From Thermoanaerobacterium saccharolyticum (lineage in GTDB: Bacteria; Bacillota; Thermoanaerobacteria; Thermoanaerobacterales; Thermoanaerobacteraceae), in assembly GCF_000747665.1 (NCBI RefSeq), contig NZ_BBKT01000006.1, positions 38,481-102,480 of the forward strand: 64,000 nucleotides of DNA. Direction: 5' to 3'. The notes under the pieces were generated by a model. It worked only from the letters and a program-made list of their open reading frames with translations, ran no database searches and was not told the DNA's origin. A program made the translations under genes and the position numbers. Positions 18,252 to 28,076 of the stretch are shown here, in pieces; positions within the stretch are counted from its first letter, which is position 1, and each line of letters starts with the position of its first letter.

Positions 18252-21041
18252 TTACATAGACCAAGCGGAAAAATCTTGCAACAGATAATCGTAATTTTCT
18301 TCTTCTATATTCAGGTATCTCGATGGTATAATCACTTCATTAAGAAGTTGAATCTTTTTTTGCAACACCTCATTTAAACGTTCTTCTACTGTTTTTCCTC
18401 TGCTGCTTGTACATATAGGGTAATATATGTTTACCTCACGAGTCTGGCCTATTCGGTAAACTCTATCTGTCGCCTGTTTTTCAACAGCTGGATTCCAATC
18501 CCTCGTATAATGAATAACATTATTGGCTTCTGTTATGGTAATGCCTACGCCAGCAGCTCTTGTAGAAAGTATAATAATATTAAATCCCGGATATTTTCTG
18601 AACTTATCAATGACGCTCATTCTATCACCTTTGATGTTACCATTTATTACAAGGCAATTTATTCCGAAAACATCCATGATAACTTTTCTCAATATCGTCT
18701 GCATTTTTATATAATGGGTAAATATTACCGCTTTTTCGCCCTTTAGTTTTATTTCATTTATAATCTCTATTAGGCGTTGAAGTTTTCCAGACTCATTTAT
18801 AAACTTATAGGTATCCCCATCTCCGTCATCTTGTATAAGGCGTGGATGTGCACACAATTCCATTAACTTTTGCAAGACACCAAGGGGCGATTCCTTTTTC
18901 TCGTTATTTTTATAATTTTCTATCAACTGACAATATAGTTTCTCCTGAAAAGTCGTAAGTTCTACTTCAGGAAAAATCTCATTCTTAGCAGGAAGTGATA
19001 AAATGCCATCTTTTGTTCTTCTAAGGTACACAGGTCTTATCGTATTTAATAGCTTGTTTTTTATTGCTAAATATTCTTCATTTTTATTGCCTATAGCATC
19101 CTCTATAGGTATCTGATATGTTCTTCTGAAATCATGGTAACTTGATAAAAGGCCAGGTTGAACATAATCCATTATACACCATAGCTCACCAAGGTTATTT
19201 TCTACTGGAGTGCCAGTCATGGCTATTTTGATTTTAGCCTTTAAGGCTTTTACAGCTGAAGTAGTTAAAGTTGTGCTGTTTTTTATTCTTTGGGCTTCAT
19301 CGCAAACAATAGCCTTCCAATCTATTTGCCCCAGCAACAGCTGATCTCTGACAAGCGTCTCATAAGTCGTCAATATAATTTCATAATTCTTAAGTATCTC
19401 AGGTGTTTTATATCTTTGATAGCCAGAATGCCTATATATAGAAGTTATTTCAGAAAACTTTCGTATCTCGTTTTCCCAAACATTTAACAAAGTATATGGA
19501 GCTATGATTAATGTAGGTTTTAGTTCATTACATTCTTTTAGATAACATAAAAAACTAATTACTTGTAAAGTTTTGCCTAAGCCCATATCATCGGCAAGCA
19601 ACCCACCGAGGTGATTTTCGTATAAGCCCTTAAACCATAAAAATCCTTCTTTTTGATGTTCATACAGATGACAATTCTTCAAATACATAGGATATGTAAA
19701 ATCTCTTGTGCTAAAATCACCTATAAATTGTTTTTTCAAGTTTAATGCAGTCTCATTGTATTCCAGATCATCTAAATTTTCGTATATTTTTAAGACATAA
19801 GGCAATCTGGTAATATCTATTTTTTGCACCTTTGAAAATGATTCATTAGCTATATTTAAAAACTTATTTGCCTGCTCTATATCAATCTTTATCCACTTGC
19901 CCTTATAATTTACATAATCTTCTCCACTTTCAATTGCCTTTTGGACCAACTGACTGTATTCAAGAGCATCTATCTTATCATCACCTGTTAATCCATACTC
20001 CTGTACATTATCAACATCTTCATCAAAAGAGCCTACATCTTCATGTATGATTCCTCCCACTTCAAAATCAAACCATCCGGAATCTTTATCCTTTTTTATA
20101 TTTATGTACGGATTAGCCCTGTATACCTTAAGACCTAATTCCTTCACTCGCTTGCTGAAATTAGACAAATCTATATCTTCAGGCAAAATTGAATATGGAT
20201 CTGTCAGAAACTTAGGAATCTCAGATCCTCTAAGATGTCCTCGATTAACGATTTTATTATAATTCTTAAGAACCTCATCTTCGAAAAAAATTCTTTTCCT
20301 TTTTATACCATCACCGTATAGAGTATTGTACTGTTTTAACACCTTATCTTTACTGTCCTTTAATAGGCTATCAATTTCATCCCCTAAAACAGGTACAATC
20401 TGAAGGTGATCATCATCATGCTTGATTATATCTACATCCAATTTTTCAGAATAATAAACTTCTTCGCTTTCTAAAAATCTATCAAAAGTCACATTAGCTG
20501 TCTTAGCTTTATATTTAACCTTTGCAACTATCTTTGCTTGGGAAATAGGATCATCAGTCGGCTTATACGCGTCTATTTCTTGTAAAAGGCTATAGAGATT
20601 TAATGGTATTAAATACATACAGCCTTTGTGTAATATTATATTATTAATCCTTCTATCCAAAGGCCCCATCTTCTCATCTTTTATGTATACCTCTGGTATC
20701 AACTTAAAATCATTACTCCCAAAAATTCCTCTCGCCTTTATATGAACTTTAATAGCATTATCTTCAATGGGAAGACTAAGTATACGCCTCTTTTCTTCAT
20801 CAATATTGTATAAAAATTCATAAGGTATAATGTATGAGTTATCTTTATCCTGTAAAATACCTTGCTGCCATAAGTCTTCAAGTACATTTAATTTTTCCAA
20901 TTCTTTAGTTGAAATGTTTTTAAAGTATTCTACTGGATTTAAAAAAAGCGGTATTTTTATTTCAAATATATTTTTTCTCTGTTGAACATTACTTACTATT
21001 TTGATGCCTTCATCAGTTAACGAATTAGATATATTTATCAA
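18252..21041 (-). CDS. zorD: Zorya type I helicase/effector ZorD (SNF2 family)
   Basis: The 929-aa SNF2-type ATPase has Walker A LADDMGLGKTLQ (about residue 490), Walker B CDEAQRIKN (about 580) and motif VI ATDRVYRIGQ (about 862). An N-terminal region of about 440 aa precedes the motor. In type I Zorya, ZorD is recruited once the ZorAB motor senses phage and then degrades DNA. The start ATGA overlaps the zorC stop, and the order zorA-B-C-D is canonical, which gives the name more support than sequence alone. No separate C-terminal nuclease domain is obvious here. Confidence 0.85.
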   Translation of the reverse strand: MINISNSLTDEGIKIVSNVQQRKNIFEIKIPLFLNPVEYFKNISTKELEKLNVLEDLWQQGILQDKDNSYIIPYEFLYNIDEEKRRILSLPIEDNAIKVHIKARGIFGSNDFKLIPEVYIKDEKMGPLDRRINNIILHKGCMYLIPLNLYSLLQEIDAYKPTDDPISQAKIVAKVKYKAKTANVTFDRFLESEEVYYSEKLDVDIIKHDDDHLQIVPVLGDEIDSLLKDSKDKVLKQYNTLYGDGIKRKRIFFEDEVLKNYNKIVNRGHLRGSEIPKFLTDPYSILPEDIDLSNFSKRVKELGLKVYRANPYINIKKDKDSGWFDFEVGGIIHEDVGSFDEDVDNVQEYGLTGDDKIDALEYSQLVQKAIESGEDYVNYKGKWIKIDIEQANKFLNIANESFSKVQKIDITRLPYVLKIYENLDDLEYNETALNLKKQFIGDFSTRDFTYPMYLKNCHLYEHQKEGFLWFKGLYENHLGGLLADDMGLGKTLQVISFLCYLKECNELKPTLIIAPYTLLNVWENEIRKFSEITSIYRHSGYQRYKTPEILKNYEIILTTYETLVRDQLLLGQIDWKAIVCDEAQRIKNSTTLTTSAVKALKAKIKIAMTGTPVENNLGELWCIMDYVQPGLLSSYHDFRRTYQIPIEDAIGNKNEEYLAIKNKLLNTIRPVYLRRTKDGILSLPAKNEIFPEVELTTFQEKLYCQLIENYKNNEKKESPLGVLQKLMELCAHPRLIQDDGDGDTYKFINESGKLQRLIEIINEIKLKGEKAVIFTHYIKMQTILRKVIMDVFGINCLVINGNIKGDRMSVIDKFRKYPGFNIIILSTRAAGVGITITEANNVIHYTRDWNPAVEKQATDRVYRIGQTREVNIYYPICTSSRGKTVEERLNEVLQKKIQLLNEVIIPSRYLNIEEENYDYLLQDFSAWSM

Positions 21042-22216
21042 TCTAAACCACCCTTTAACAGCAACAATACAGTGTTATAAGCTCTTAATTCCCATTTTCC
21101 TTTGTGTATTATCCTAGCTATTGCAATGCTTTCATCTTTAAAAAAATTATCACTTTTTGAACTGCTTTCATTGGCAAATGGTCCAAACCTTTGCTTAAAA
21201 ATATCTAATTTATATATATATGCAGCACCAATAGGATCAAATTCAACTACTACAAATTTATTAAAATATATAAAATAGATTGCTTGATTACGCTTATTCC
21301 TTCTAACCACATTAAAATCCTTAATATAATCAATATATTCTGACCAAAAATTATATCTGGGGCCATCAAGGTGTTCTTTCATCAAATTATCTAAATACCA
21401 TTTTCTACATCTATTCCATACTGGTTCAGAAACATCTCTCCAGAAAAAATCTATTTCTCTATTTTCAGGCATTTTATTATATTCCAATATATATTTCATT
21501 ATTTTTGAGTCAAGTTCAGAAAAGAAGACATTTATCACGTAGTTTTCAACAAACATCAATAATTCTTTTTGATTATAAGATTTTATTATATCCAGAATAA
21601 CCTCTGGATTACTCCTTATATAAGATTCTTTATCGCAATATAAATAAAAATATTTTTTTATATCCAATCCAAGTCTTAACTTTTCACTAATTTTAAATGT
21701 ATTAAAAAATTTATCTAAATCAAGTCTTGTTTTACTTATATTAACACAAACAAATTTAATTACATCGTCTCTAACTACTATTTCATTAATAAATTGTAAT
21801 ATCTTTTCATTTCGAAAAAGTTCTATAAAAGCTTCTTTAAATTCATTGCAAAACTTTGTAAAATAATGTACATATGTTTTTTTAAAATAATTATTTTGAT
21901 ACAGTTCCCAGAGCATATTTGCAAATTTCTTTTTAAACCTCAACCTTATAATTTCATAAACTTTATCAGGATCGATGGTAAAATCATCGCCAGCAAGATA
22001 ATTAATCAAAATATACAATTCACGATTATTAAGAGAAAAAGCCATATCTCGTATATCATTATATGGCGTCTTATCTATTTTTTGTAACAACAAAAGCCTT
22101 TCTTCTGCATCATTATATTTCTTAAAAGATACTACTTTGTTAACATTACTGGATACTATAGAATTTTTGATTTCTATCAATTTATAAGGTATATAAAGAA
22201 AATCATATTTACTCAC
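21038..22216 (-). CDS. zorC: Zorya type I protein ZorC (EH-signature domain)
   Basis: The 392-aa protein is rich in charged helices. The region around DFFWRDVSEPVWNRCRKWYL and the downstream YIYKLDIFKQRFG fits EH-signature/ZorC proteins. ZorC is known as a DNA-binding cytoplasmic component that acts between the motor and ZorD. Recognition rests partly on position: it overlaps zorB and zorD by 4 nt each. No catalytic motif was found. Confidence 0.75.
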   Translation of the reverse strand: MSKYDFLYIPYKLIEIKNSIVSSNVNKVVSFKKYNDAEERLLLLQKIDKTPYNDIRDMAFSLNNRELYILINYLAGDDFTIDPDKVYEIIRLRFKKKFANMLWELYQNNYFKKTYVHYFTKFCNEFKEAFIELFRNEKILQFINEIVVRDDVIKFVCVNISKTRLDLDKFFNTFKISEKLRLGLDIKKYFYLYCDKESYIRSNPEVILDIIKSYNQKELLMFVENYVINVFFSELDSKIMKYILEYNKMPENREIDFFWRDVSEPVWNRCRKWYLDNLMKEHLDGPRYNFWSEYIDYIKDFNVVRRNKRNQAIYFIYFNKFVVVEFDPIGAAYIYKLDIFKQRFGPFANESSSKSDNFFKDESIAIARIIHKGKWELRAYNTVLLLLKGGLD

Positions 22217-22911
22217 TTTGTAGAACCCTTCCCTAGGACTTTTTGCATCTCCATTATCATTTCTTCTTCTTTTAAGCGAAACTTAAATTCTACCCTTCTG
22301 GATTTTTCTCTATTTACTTTCCCATTTTCAATAATCAATTGGCTGTATGAACGACCATTAGCTGTTATATACGGCATCAAATCCGATTTCATATTGGGAT
22401 CGATACCCTTTATATCAGATTGCAATATATACCTAACAACTTCAAAAGCCCTCTTCTGAGAAAGCTCCAGATTGTACACATAGTCACCAGTATCATCAGT
22501 ATGTCCTTCTACAATTATCTGTGAAATGTATTTTTTAAATTTCGGATCCATAAGTATTGATATGTACTTAGGAAAAAATTCATTTAGATATCTTTTTCCT
22601 TCGTCTTTCAAATCATATTTATCATTATCAAAAAATATTCCCTCGCTAAAACTTATTGCACCTGTTTGAGGATCTATGCTAAGAGAAAGATCTGAATTTT
22701 TAAATTCATTTAAAAGCTGATCTATGATGCGAGCCCTAACACCAATTATTTCATCAACTTTTGCCTTTTGTGCATTTAGCTCGACAGCAATACTAGCATA
22801 TTTATAAATCATAATAACAATTAAAAGCGCAAACATTAAAAGTAGCGCTGCCATCAAGTCCGAATAAGACTGCCAATAATCATGTACATTATCTTCATCC
22901 TTCAATTGCAT
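22213..22911 (-). CDS. zorB: Zorya motor protein ZorB (MotB/OmpA-like)
   Basis: The 232-aa protein has a short cytoplasmic tail and one transmembrane helix, YSDLMAALLLMFALLIVIMI, with the ion-carrying aspartate D18. An OmpA-type peptidoglycan-binding domain follows (IIVEGHTDDTGDYVYNLELS, then RRVEFKF). ZorB dimers sit in the pore of the ZorA pentamer and tether the motor to the wall. It overlaps zorA by 17 nt and zorC by 4 nt. Confidence 0.9.
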   Translation of the reverse strand: MQLKDEDNVHDYWQSYSDLMAALLLMFALLIVIMIYKYASIAVELNAQKAKVDEIIGVRARIIDQLLNEFKNSDLSLSIDPQTGAISFSEGIFFDNDKYDLKDEGKRYLNEFFPKYISILMDPKFKKYISQIIVEGHTDDTGDYVYNLELSQKRAFEVVRYILQSDIKGIDPNMKSDLMPYITANGRSYSQLIIENGKVNREKSRRVEFKFRLKEEEMIMEMQKVLGKGSTK

Positions 22912-24527
22912 TCATCTCCTTGTCTTCATTTCTCAAAGTCCTCTTAAATTCCATAATAACTTTCGGCAATTCATCCACAGATTCTTTAATTTCACTCAAT
23001 GTTGAATTTAGATACATTATTATATTGGCAAGCTCTTCATCGAATAGAGATAGACTTCGTTTAAGCCCTTCATGCGTCTTATTAGCAAACTCGTCCATTG
23101 ATTGTTTAAGACTGTTGTTTAAAATATCGATATTCTTACTTATATTGGCATAACTCGTCTGCAGTAACTCAAACTTTTCATTAATCTCCGATATATAATT
23201 GGATACAATTTGAATATGTTCTGTTTTGTCTTTTAATAATAAATCCTTTTGCTGGTTAATTTCATTCATCATTTTTAACATATCTTCAACAAGCATATTT
23301 ACATTCAAAGAAGCCGATTCTAACTTCGATATGTCCTCAACAAGATGTTCATTAGCTGCATTTACTTTATCGAAATAATCAGAGAAACTTGTAATTGCGT
23401 TTTCAATAGCCTTATTAACATCTTGTAAATTCAGTATATTATTTGACAATTTTTCCATGAGTTCATTCATGCCTTCTTTAACCATTTGCTGCCACTTTAT
23501 CATCTCGTCAATTGACCCAGCAAGATCCGTAAATTTTCCTTTTAGTGACGTATCCATACCTTCAATAAACTTATCGATAATCTTATTAACCCCTTCCAGC
23601 TGGTTTTCGTACGCTAGATTAGCAAATTTTTCAATCATTTGTTTAGATATTTCGCTGGATTGTTTAATCTCACCAATTGAATTATCAAAGGATTCCACAA
23701 TTTTAGATGTGACATATTGATTTACGATATTAGCAAACTCAGGAAATATTCTTTGCTCTAGTATATTTGAAAATACATTGCTGATCTCAAGGGATAAATC
23801 TGATACAAATTTTTGCATGTATGTTTTTTGTTCCTCTTGAATGTCCCTTATTTCCTTAAGATAATAATCTATCCCCTTCTCATCAAAAATATTTTTATAC
23901 AAAGAATGAAGTGTGTCTATTTTTTTTTCTATAATAATTGAGTAGCTTCCTATCAATAAGAGACCAAAGTAATGAAGAAACAAGACCAGCAATTGATGTA
24001 AGAAAAGCAAGATACATTCCCGAGATTAAATTATTTATTCCTTGCTCCAGTACTTGAGTATTACCTGAAAAATTTAGATCACTTAAACCTAAAACAAGTC
24101 CAACAAAAGTACCTAAAATACCAAGGCCTGTAAATACACCCGGCATCATGTTAAATATCTTTCGCTTGCCTGGAATCTCAACCAGGGCAGTATAATCAAA
24201 CACATCTATAGCATTTTTTATATTGCCACTATAGCACATACTTTTAAACTTTTTAAGCAACTCAGTTATATCTTTGTCATTTTTTTCTCTTTCTATCGTT
24301 TCATCTGTCAATTCAATAAGTTCTTCTAGCAACATATTTTTATCTGATGTATTTTGAATTTTTTCTATGTATGAATCAATAAGTTTAACATATCGTTTAG
24401 GTTTCCTATGGGTCCAAAGGTAAGTAATAAAAGCAAAAACTACAATACCAATGCAAAAAACATCATTAAAATCCGGGATTGATTTTATCAGAAAAAGTAC
24501 AATTGTTTTAAAAATCAAAAATCTCAC
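22895..24527 (-). pseudogene. zorA: Zorya motor protein ZorA (MotA-like with long tail), split in an A9 run
   Basis: The first frame (24527-23895) carries the MotA-like membrane part: GIVVFAFITYLW, MMPGVFTGLGILGTFVGLVL and MYLAFLTSIAGLVSSLLWSL. The second (24010-22895) is a coiled-coil tail of about 330 aa (QEEQKTYMQKFVSDLSLEI and onward). A run of nine A (plus-strand T at 23920-23928) breaks the frame. With eight A the join reads LLNYYRKKIDTLHSLYKN and the protein is 543 aa, a normal ZorA size. The tail extends into the cytoplasm and carries the phage signal. The first codon is GTG, and the exact start is uncertain. Confidence 0.85.
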
Positions 24528-24613
24528 CCCACTACTATTATTCTCTTTATCTTTTCTTATCAGTTATATTTTTTCAAATTGATTTCTGTAGAAATTTTTG
24601 ATTCAGACATTTG

Positions 24614-25129
24614 TTAAATCGAAATTTTATCATATAATTCCCTACCGCCAATTATATTTATAAATCCATAATTATTTCCTTCCAAAATATTTTTAAAAAT
24701 CGCAATCTCTCTTCTAAATGTGATAATATAAAAAAAGCTGCAAGAATTTTGTTTAAAACAATTATATACTTCTTTTATAAAATCTAACTTTTTCCGACTT
24801 CTTTCTGAAATTTCTTCACTTATAAATGTTTTAATATCTGTCTTACATTCAATAAACTCTCCATCACTTTTATCAATACAGATATATTCTTTGGTTATAT
24901 GTTCAACAAAATCTTTATTAAAAAATACTATATCAAAATCAAAGTTACTTATTTTTTTCTCATTATAGAAAATTACAGTTCTACACGTATAATCATAATT
25001 TCCCCCTTCTAATTTAAAAGGCCCTAATTTTTGAACTATATATTCTAATAAATTACCTCTTATATCATAGCATAGAAAGTCATTACACAATTTCAAAAAA
25101 ATTTCACTATCATATTCACTAATAACCAT
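24614..25129 (-). CDS. PD-(D/E)XK-like protein A, upstream of Zorya
   Basis: The 171-aa product is not a named family. A nuclease-like core is visible: FDFDIVFF supplies an acidic residue, and GEFIECKTDIKTFIS supplies E-x-K. It is clearly paralogous to the gene at 29385-29937; shared blocks are DIRGN, FYN, NFD and IECK, and both end in a G-R tail. It is the last of four tightly packed genes, and zorA begins 86 nt further on. It overlaps the preceding 64-aa frame by 11 nt. Confidence 0.55.
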   Translation of the reverse strand: MVISEYDSEIFLKLCNDFLCYDIRGNLLEYIVQKLGPFKLEGGNYDYTCRTVIFYNEKKISNFDFDIVFFNKDFVEHITKEYICIDKSDGEFIECKTDIKTFISEEISERSRKKLDFIKEVYNCFKQNSCSFFYIITFRREIAIFKNILEGNNYGFINIIGGRELYDKISI

Positions 25130-25313
25130 TGCATCTACATATCTTTGAATTAATTTTTTTTATGTGTTTTTCGGTTAAATTACGTTTTTCATCAATTATA
25201 ATTTTTGTAAATATATTTAGGAATTTTTTATCTGATAATAAAAAATCACCAAGCTTTTTAATTATATGATCTGCCTGGTAATCTATCTTTCTATTTATAA
25301 TTTTATACCCCAT
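25119..25313 (-). CDS. Small basic protein of unknown function
   Basis: This 64-aa lysine-rich frame begins MGYKIINRKIDYQADHIIKK and ends with a Cys pair (ICRCNGY). It lies 8 nt after the SecB-like gene and overlaps the nuclease-like gene by 11 nt, which supports a real coupled gene rather than noise. No family is recognised. It could be an antitoxin-like partner. Confidence 0.45.
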   Translation of the reverse strand: MGYKIINRKIDYQADHIIKKLGDFLLSDKKFLNIFTKIIIDEKRNLTEKHIKKINSKICRCNGY

Positions 25314-25321
25314 AATTTCAC

Positions 25322-25741
25322 CTAAACTATTTTATATGTACTTAAAATTAATGGTGGTAACCCCATTCTAACAGTCATAGAAGAAATAAGTTCACGACCA
25401 TATGGCCAAACATTTAAAGGTAAATTTATTTTCACAAATTTATCTATCAATTCTTTATCAATATTTGAAGCATTCTCTAAATGATAAGTAGCTATGAACT
25501 CGGCATTTATCTCTAATATTTCTATATCCTCTTTAACTCCCTTTACATTAAAACTTGCTTTACAATCGAAATTATCTCCTCGTAATTCACCTAATTCAAA
25601 ATTATGATTAAAATTAACATTTATTCCCTGTAGTAATTTCTTATGATCACTCGTTCTTATACAATTTAATTTAGATAAGTAAATATTAACCAATTCTATA
25701 TTTTTTATCATTTCTTTATAATTATCTTCCATTTTGTTCAC
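25322..25741 (-). CDS. SecB-like chaperone domain protein
   Basis: The 139-aa protein matches the SecB fold signature at its end: VKINLPLNVWPYGRELIS, then MTVRMGLPPLILSTYKI. Alternating strands and a DNFDCKASFNVKG block precede it. Classical SecB works in Gram-negative export. In Gram-positives such proteins mostly appear as solitary chaperones, or as partners of toxin-antitoxin pairs, which they stabilise. Here it is followed directly by a small basic protein and a nuclease-like gene, which suits that role. It lies 2 nt after the RAMP-motif gene. Confidence 0.7.
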   Translation of the reverse strand: MNKMEDNYKEMIKNIELVNIYLSKLNCIRTSDHKKLLQGINVNFNHNFELGELRGDNFDCKASFNVKGVKEDIEILEINAEFIATYHLENASNIDKELIDKFVKINLPLNVWPYGRELISSMTVRMGLPPLILSTYKIV

Positions 25742-25743
25742 CC

Positions 25744-26352
25744 TTATGCAGCATAGCTGCCTTCACTATCTTCACAATTTAACATCTTCAATTGTTTGCT
25801 CTCAGTTATATATGTTTCAATATAATTTTCAAATTGTTTTTTATACAAATTCTCAATAAACATAATTACATCATCAGGTATGTCTTTGTACCATCCCAAT
25901 AAATCATTATAGAATACAATATCTTTTTTATAATTTTTAAATATCTCATATTCCTCTTTATAATTCAAAAATATCTTTTTCAATCTTTGAATTGAATCAT
26001 AATCTAAAAAATTTAGATAGAAATAGTTACTAACATTATCTTTCCTATCTTTCAGCGACTTCTTGGTTTTGCAATATTCTTCATACAACCATTTATAATT
26101 ATTTTCTTTTATCGCCTTTATATCGTTATTTAAATTATCCAATAGCCAATCAAAAAAGTCTTTTATATCATCATTAATGCTGCGTTGTTCATAATTAAGA
26201 AAATAACTACGCAACATTCCTTTCAAAGTTGATCCAGGAATAAACTTATTTCCATTATAATCAGTATATCCATAATCTGTAATATAAAATTCCAAATTAA
26301 ACATATTTTCACCTTCTTCTATAACAAAACATAATTGTTCCTTAATCACCAT
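25744..26352 (-). CDS. Unknown protein with an N-terminal RAMP-like motif
   Basis: The 202-aa frame starts near 26352; an internal ATG at about 26307 follows a GAAGGTG-like site and may be the true start. Residues 32-50 read GNKFIPGSTLKGMLRSYF, the sequence expected in Cas7/RAMP proteins (for example Csm3, Csm5, Cmr6). The rest is helical and charged, and the glycine-rich RAMP loop near the C-terminus is missing. It may be a truncated RAMP protein or a new family reusing the motif. It heads the four-gene block upstream of Zorya. Confidence 0.45.
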   Translation of the reverse strand: MVIKEQLCFVIEEGENMFNLEFYITDYGYTDYNGNKFIPGSTLKGMLRSYFLNYEQRSINDDIKDFFDWLLDNLNNDIKAIKENNYKWLYEEYCKTKKSLKDRKDNVSNYFYLNFLDYDSIQRLKKIFLNYKEEYEIFKNYKKDIVFYNDLLGWYKDIPDDVIMFIENLYKKQFENYIETYITESKQLKMLNCEDSEGSYAA

Positions 26353-26468
26353 ATTATCATACTTCCCTTTCTAAGTCTATAGCGCCTTATAATAATTATT
26401 TCCCATATAATGTATTCATATACCTATGAACTTATGAAAGGGAAAGATTAATCGAATAATTTTGGCCT

Positions 26469-26737
26469 TTATAAATACTCGCTATTTTTTTCCTTCAACT
26501 CCTGCAATATATCTCTCTCGCATTCTGCGCTTTATCTTTTGAGCATATTAAAAGTGCGTCTTCTGTGTCTACGACAATCACATCTTCTATGCCTAAAGTC
26601 GCAATGAGTTTATCGCTTCCTGCTATGATGCATTTCTTTGTATCAATGCTTACGACATTGCCTTTTATGACGTTGCCGTTCTCGTCTTTTTCGTACAATC
26701 TCTCCATTGATGTCCAGCTTCCTACATCATCCCCTCC
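26469..26737 (-). pseudogene. manC: manC relic, C-terminal fragment
   Basis: The minus strand reads GDDVGSWTSMERLYEK, then IDTKKCIIAGSDKLIATLGI and DTEDALLICSKDKAQN, the C-terminal part of mannose-1-phosphate guanylyltransferase. A two-base AT duplication shifts the end, which would otherwise close as EILQELKEKNSEYL. The catalytic N-terminal domain is absent. It shares a near-identical 35-nt segment with the relic at 17996-18030. Confidence 0.8.
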
Positions 26738-26879
26738 AAAATTCCATTGCCATACAAAAATACAAAATCATATTTGCCTTTTGATTTTTTGCCAAACCAT
26801 TTCCAGTTGTGATCTTATAAGGCAAAGCCCCTTTTTAATATTCCTTTGATATTGTTATGTCTTCCATAAATGCTGCTTT

Positions 26880-28076
26880 TTATATCTTTCTAAATTTACC
26901 ACTTAAGATTTTCAATTGGTCATTTTCATAACCTATATCGTATGTACACATATAAAGACTTGTCACAACAGTATCTTGATCAGTGAGTTCCTGAGCTTCT
27001 ATTGTTATAGTAACTTCTACATGATTATTATCTTTGTAATTAGATATAATGTTTTGAATATTAACATATTCTGTTCTAAGATAGCCATTTCGAAAATCTT
27101 GATATGTTGTTCCGCTTTGCCAATCACTGCCTAAAAGTGAATATGCAGTAACATAATCATGCGAATTGATGCATTGATAAAAATACTGAACTAAAGCTTC
27201 GGCTTCTTCTTTAATAGATTGACCATTATCAAGTTGCTCTGTAGAATCAACTGCATATTCATTTGTCTGAGGTTTTGATGGATTTTTCGCCCAATTCTCC
27301 ACAAGTGGTAATACTTGATTTATGGGTATGGAGAAACCTATTACCCCTTCAATAGTCCCGGCTGAATTTACTCCTAGAACCTCTCCTGTATTTTGATCCA
27401 ATAGTGGGCCTCCACTACTACCAGGCGATATAGGAGCTGATATCTGATATACCCCTTTATACACATATGGTGCAATTGTAAAATCTCTGTCAACACCACT
27501 TATTATCCCCGTCGTAACTGTATTCTGTAACCCCAGTGGACTTCCCATGGCAATGACAGGATCGCCGATTTCCCCTTTTCTCGATGATATTTTAACAGGA
27601 GTCCTTCCAGCGAGTTCAGGTACATTTATTAATGCTACATCTATATCTTCGCCCTTGCCTATAACTGTACCGTTGTATTCCTTTCCATCATATGTCTTAA
27701 CTTTTGCTGTTGAAGCACCACTAACTACGTGGGCATTTGTTATGATATCGCCATTAGTGTCGTATAAAAAGCCAGAACCTGATACTATATCACCTCCATC
27801 GTTGACCTCGATGTACATAACTTTTTCCTGATTATCAGATATTATAGCCTTGATATTAGGTTGTTTTGAATCTTTTGTTTGTGAACTTTTTATAGCGTTA
27901 TATTGGCTTAATTTTGAATTACCTGTAATTACTTGTTGATGAAATTCTTTGTTAATATAATAAAATGCAACAAGTCCAATTTCTATTATCAGAATTGTTA
28001 TAAGTAAATTAATAATTAAAGAATTTTTAGAATCTTTTTTTTGTCTCTCCCATGCTTGTTTGCCCCTTTTAATCAA
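26880..28076 (-). CDS. Membrane-anchored trypsin-like serine protease (HtrA/DegP type, no PDZ)
   Basis: The 398-aa protein has one N-terminal membrane helix (about residues 20-42) and a trypsin fold with a complete triad: His in ITNAHVVSG, Asp in GEDIDVALINV, Ser in SPGSSGGPLLD. A C-terminal domain of about 110 aa (EEAEALVQYFYQCINSHDY and onward) resembles a small NTF2-like fold and replaces the usual PDZ domain. It overlaps the preceding zinc-ribbon gene by 8 nt, so the two are translationally coupled. It may be an envelope stress protease or part of an undescribed defence pair. Confidence 0.85.
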   Translation of the reverse strand: MIKRGKQAWERQKKDSKNSLIINLLITILIIEIGLVAFYYINKEFHQQVITGNSKLSQYNAIKSSQTKDSKQPNIKAIISDNQEKVMYIEVNDGGDIVSGSGFLYDTNGDIITNAHVVSGASTAKVKTYDGKEYNGTVIGKGEDIDVALINVPELAGRTPVKISSRKGEIGDPVIAMGSPLGLQNTVTTGIISGVDRDFTIAPYVYKGVYQISAPISPGSSGGPLLDQNTGEVLGVNSAGTIEGVIGFSIPINQVLPLVENWAKNPSKPQTNEYAVDSTEQLDNGQSIKEEAEALVQYFYQCINSHDYVTAYSLLGSDWQSGTTYQDFRNGYLRTEYVNIQNIISNYKDNNHVEVTITIEAQELTDQDTVVTSLYMCTYDIGYENDQLKILSGKFRKI

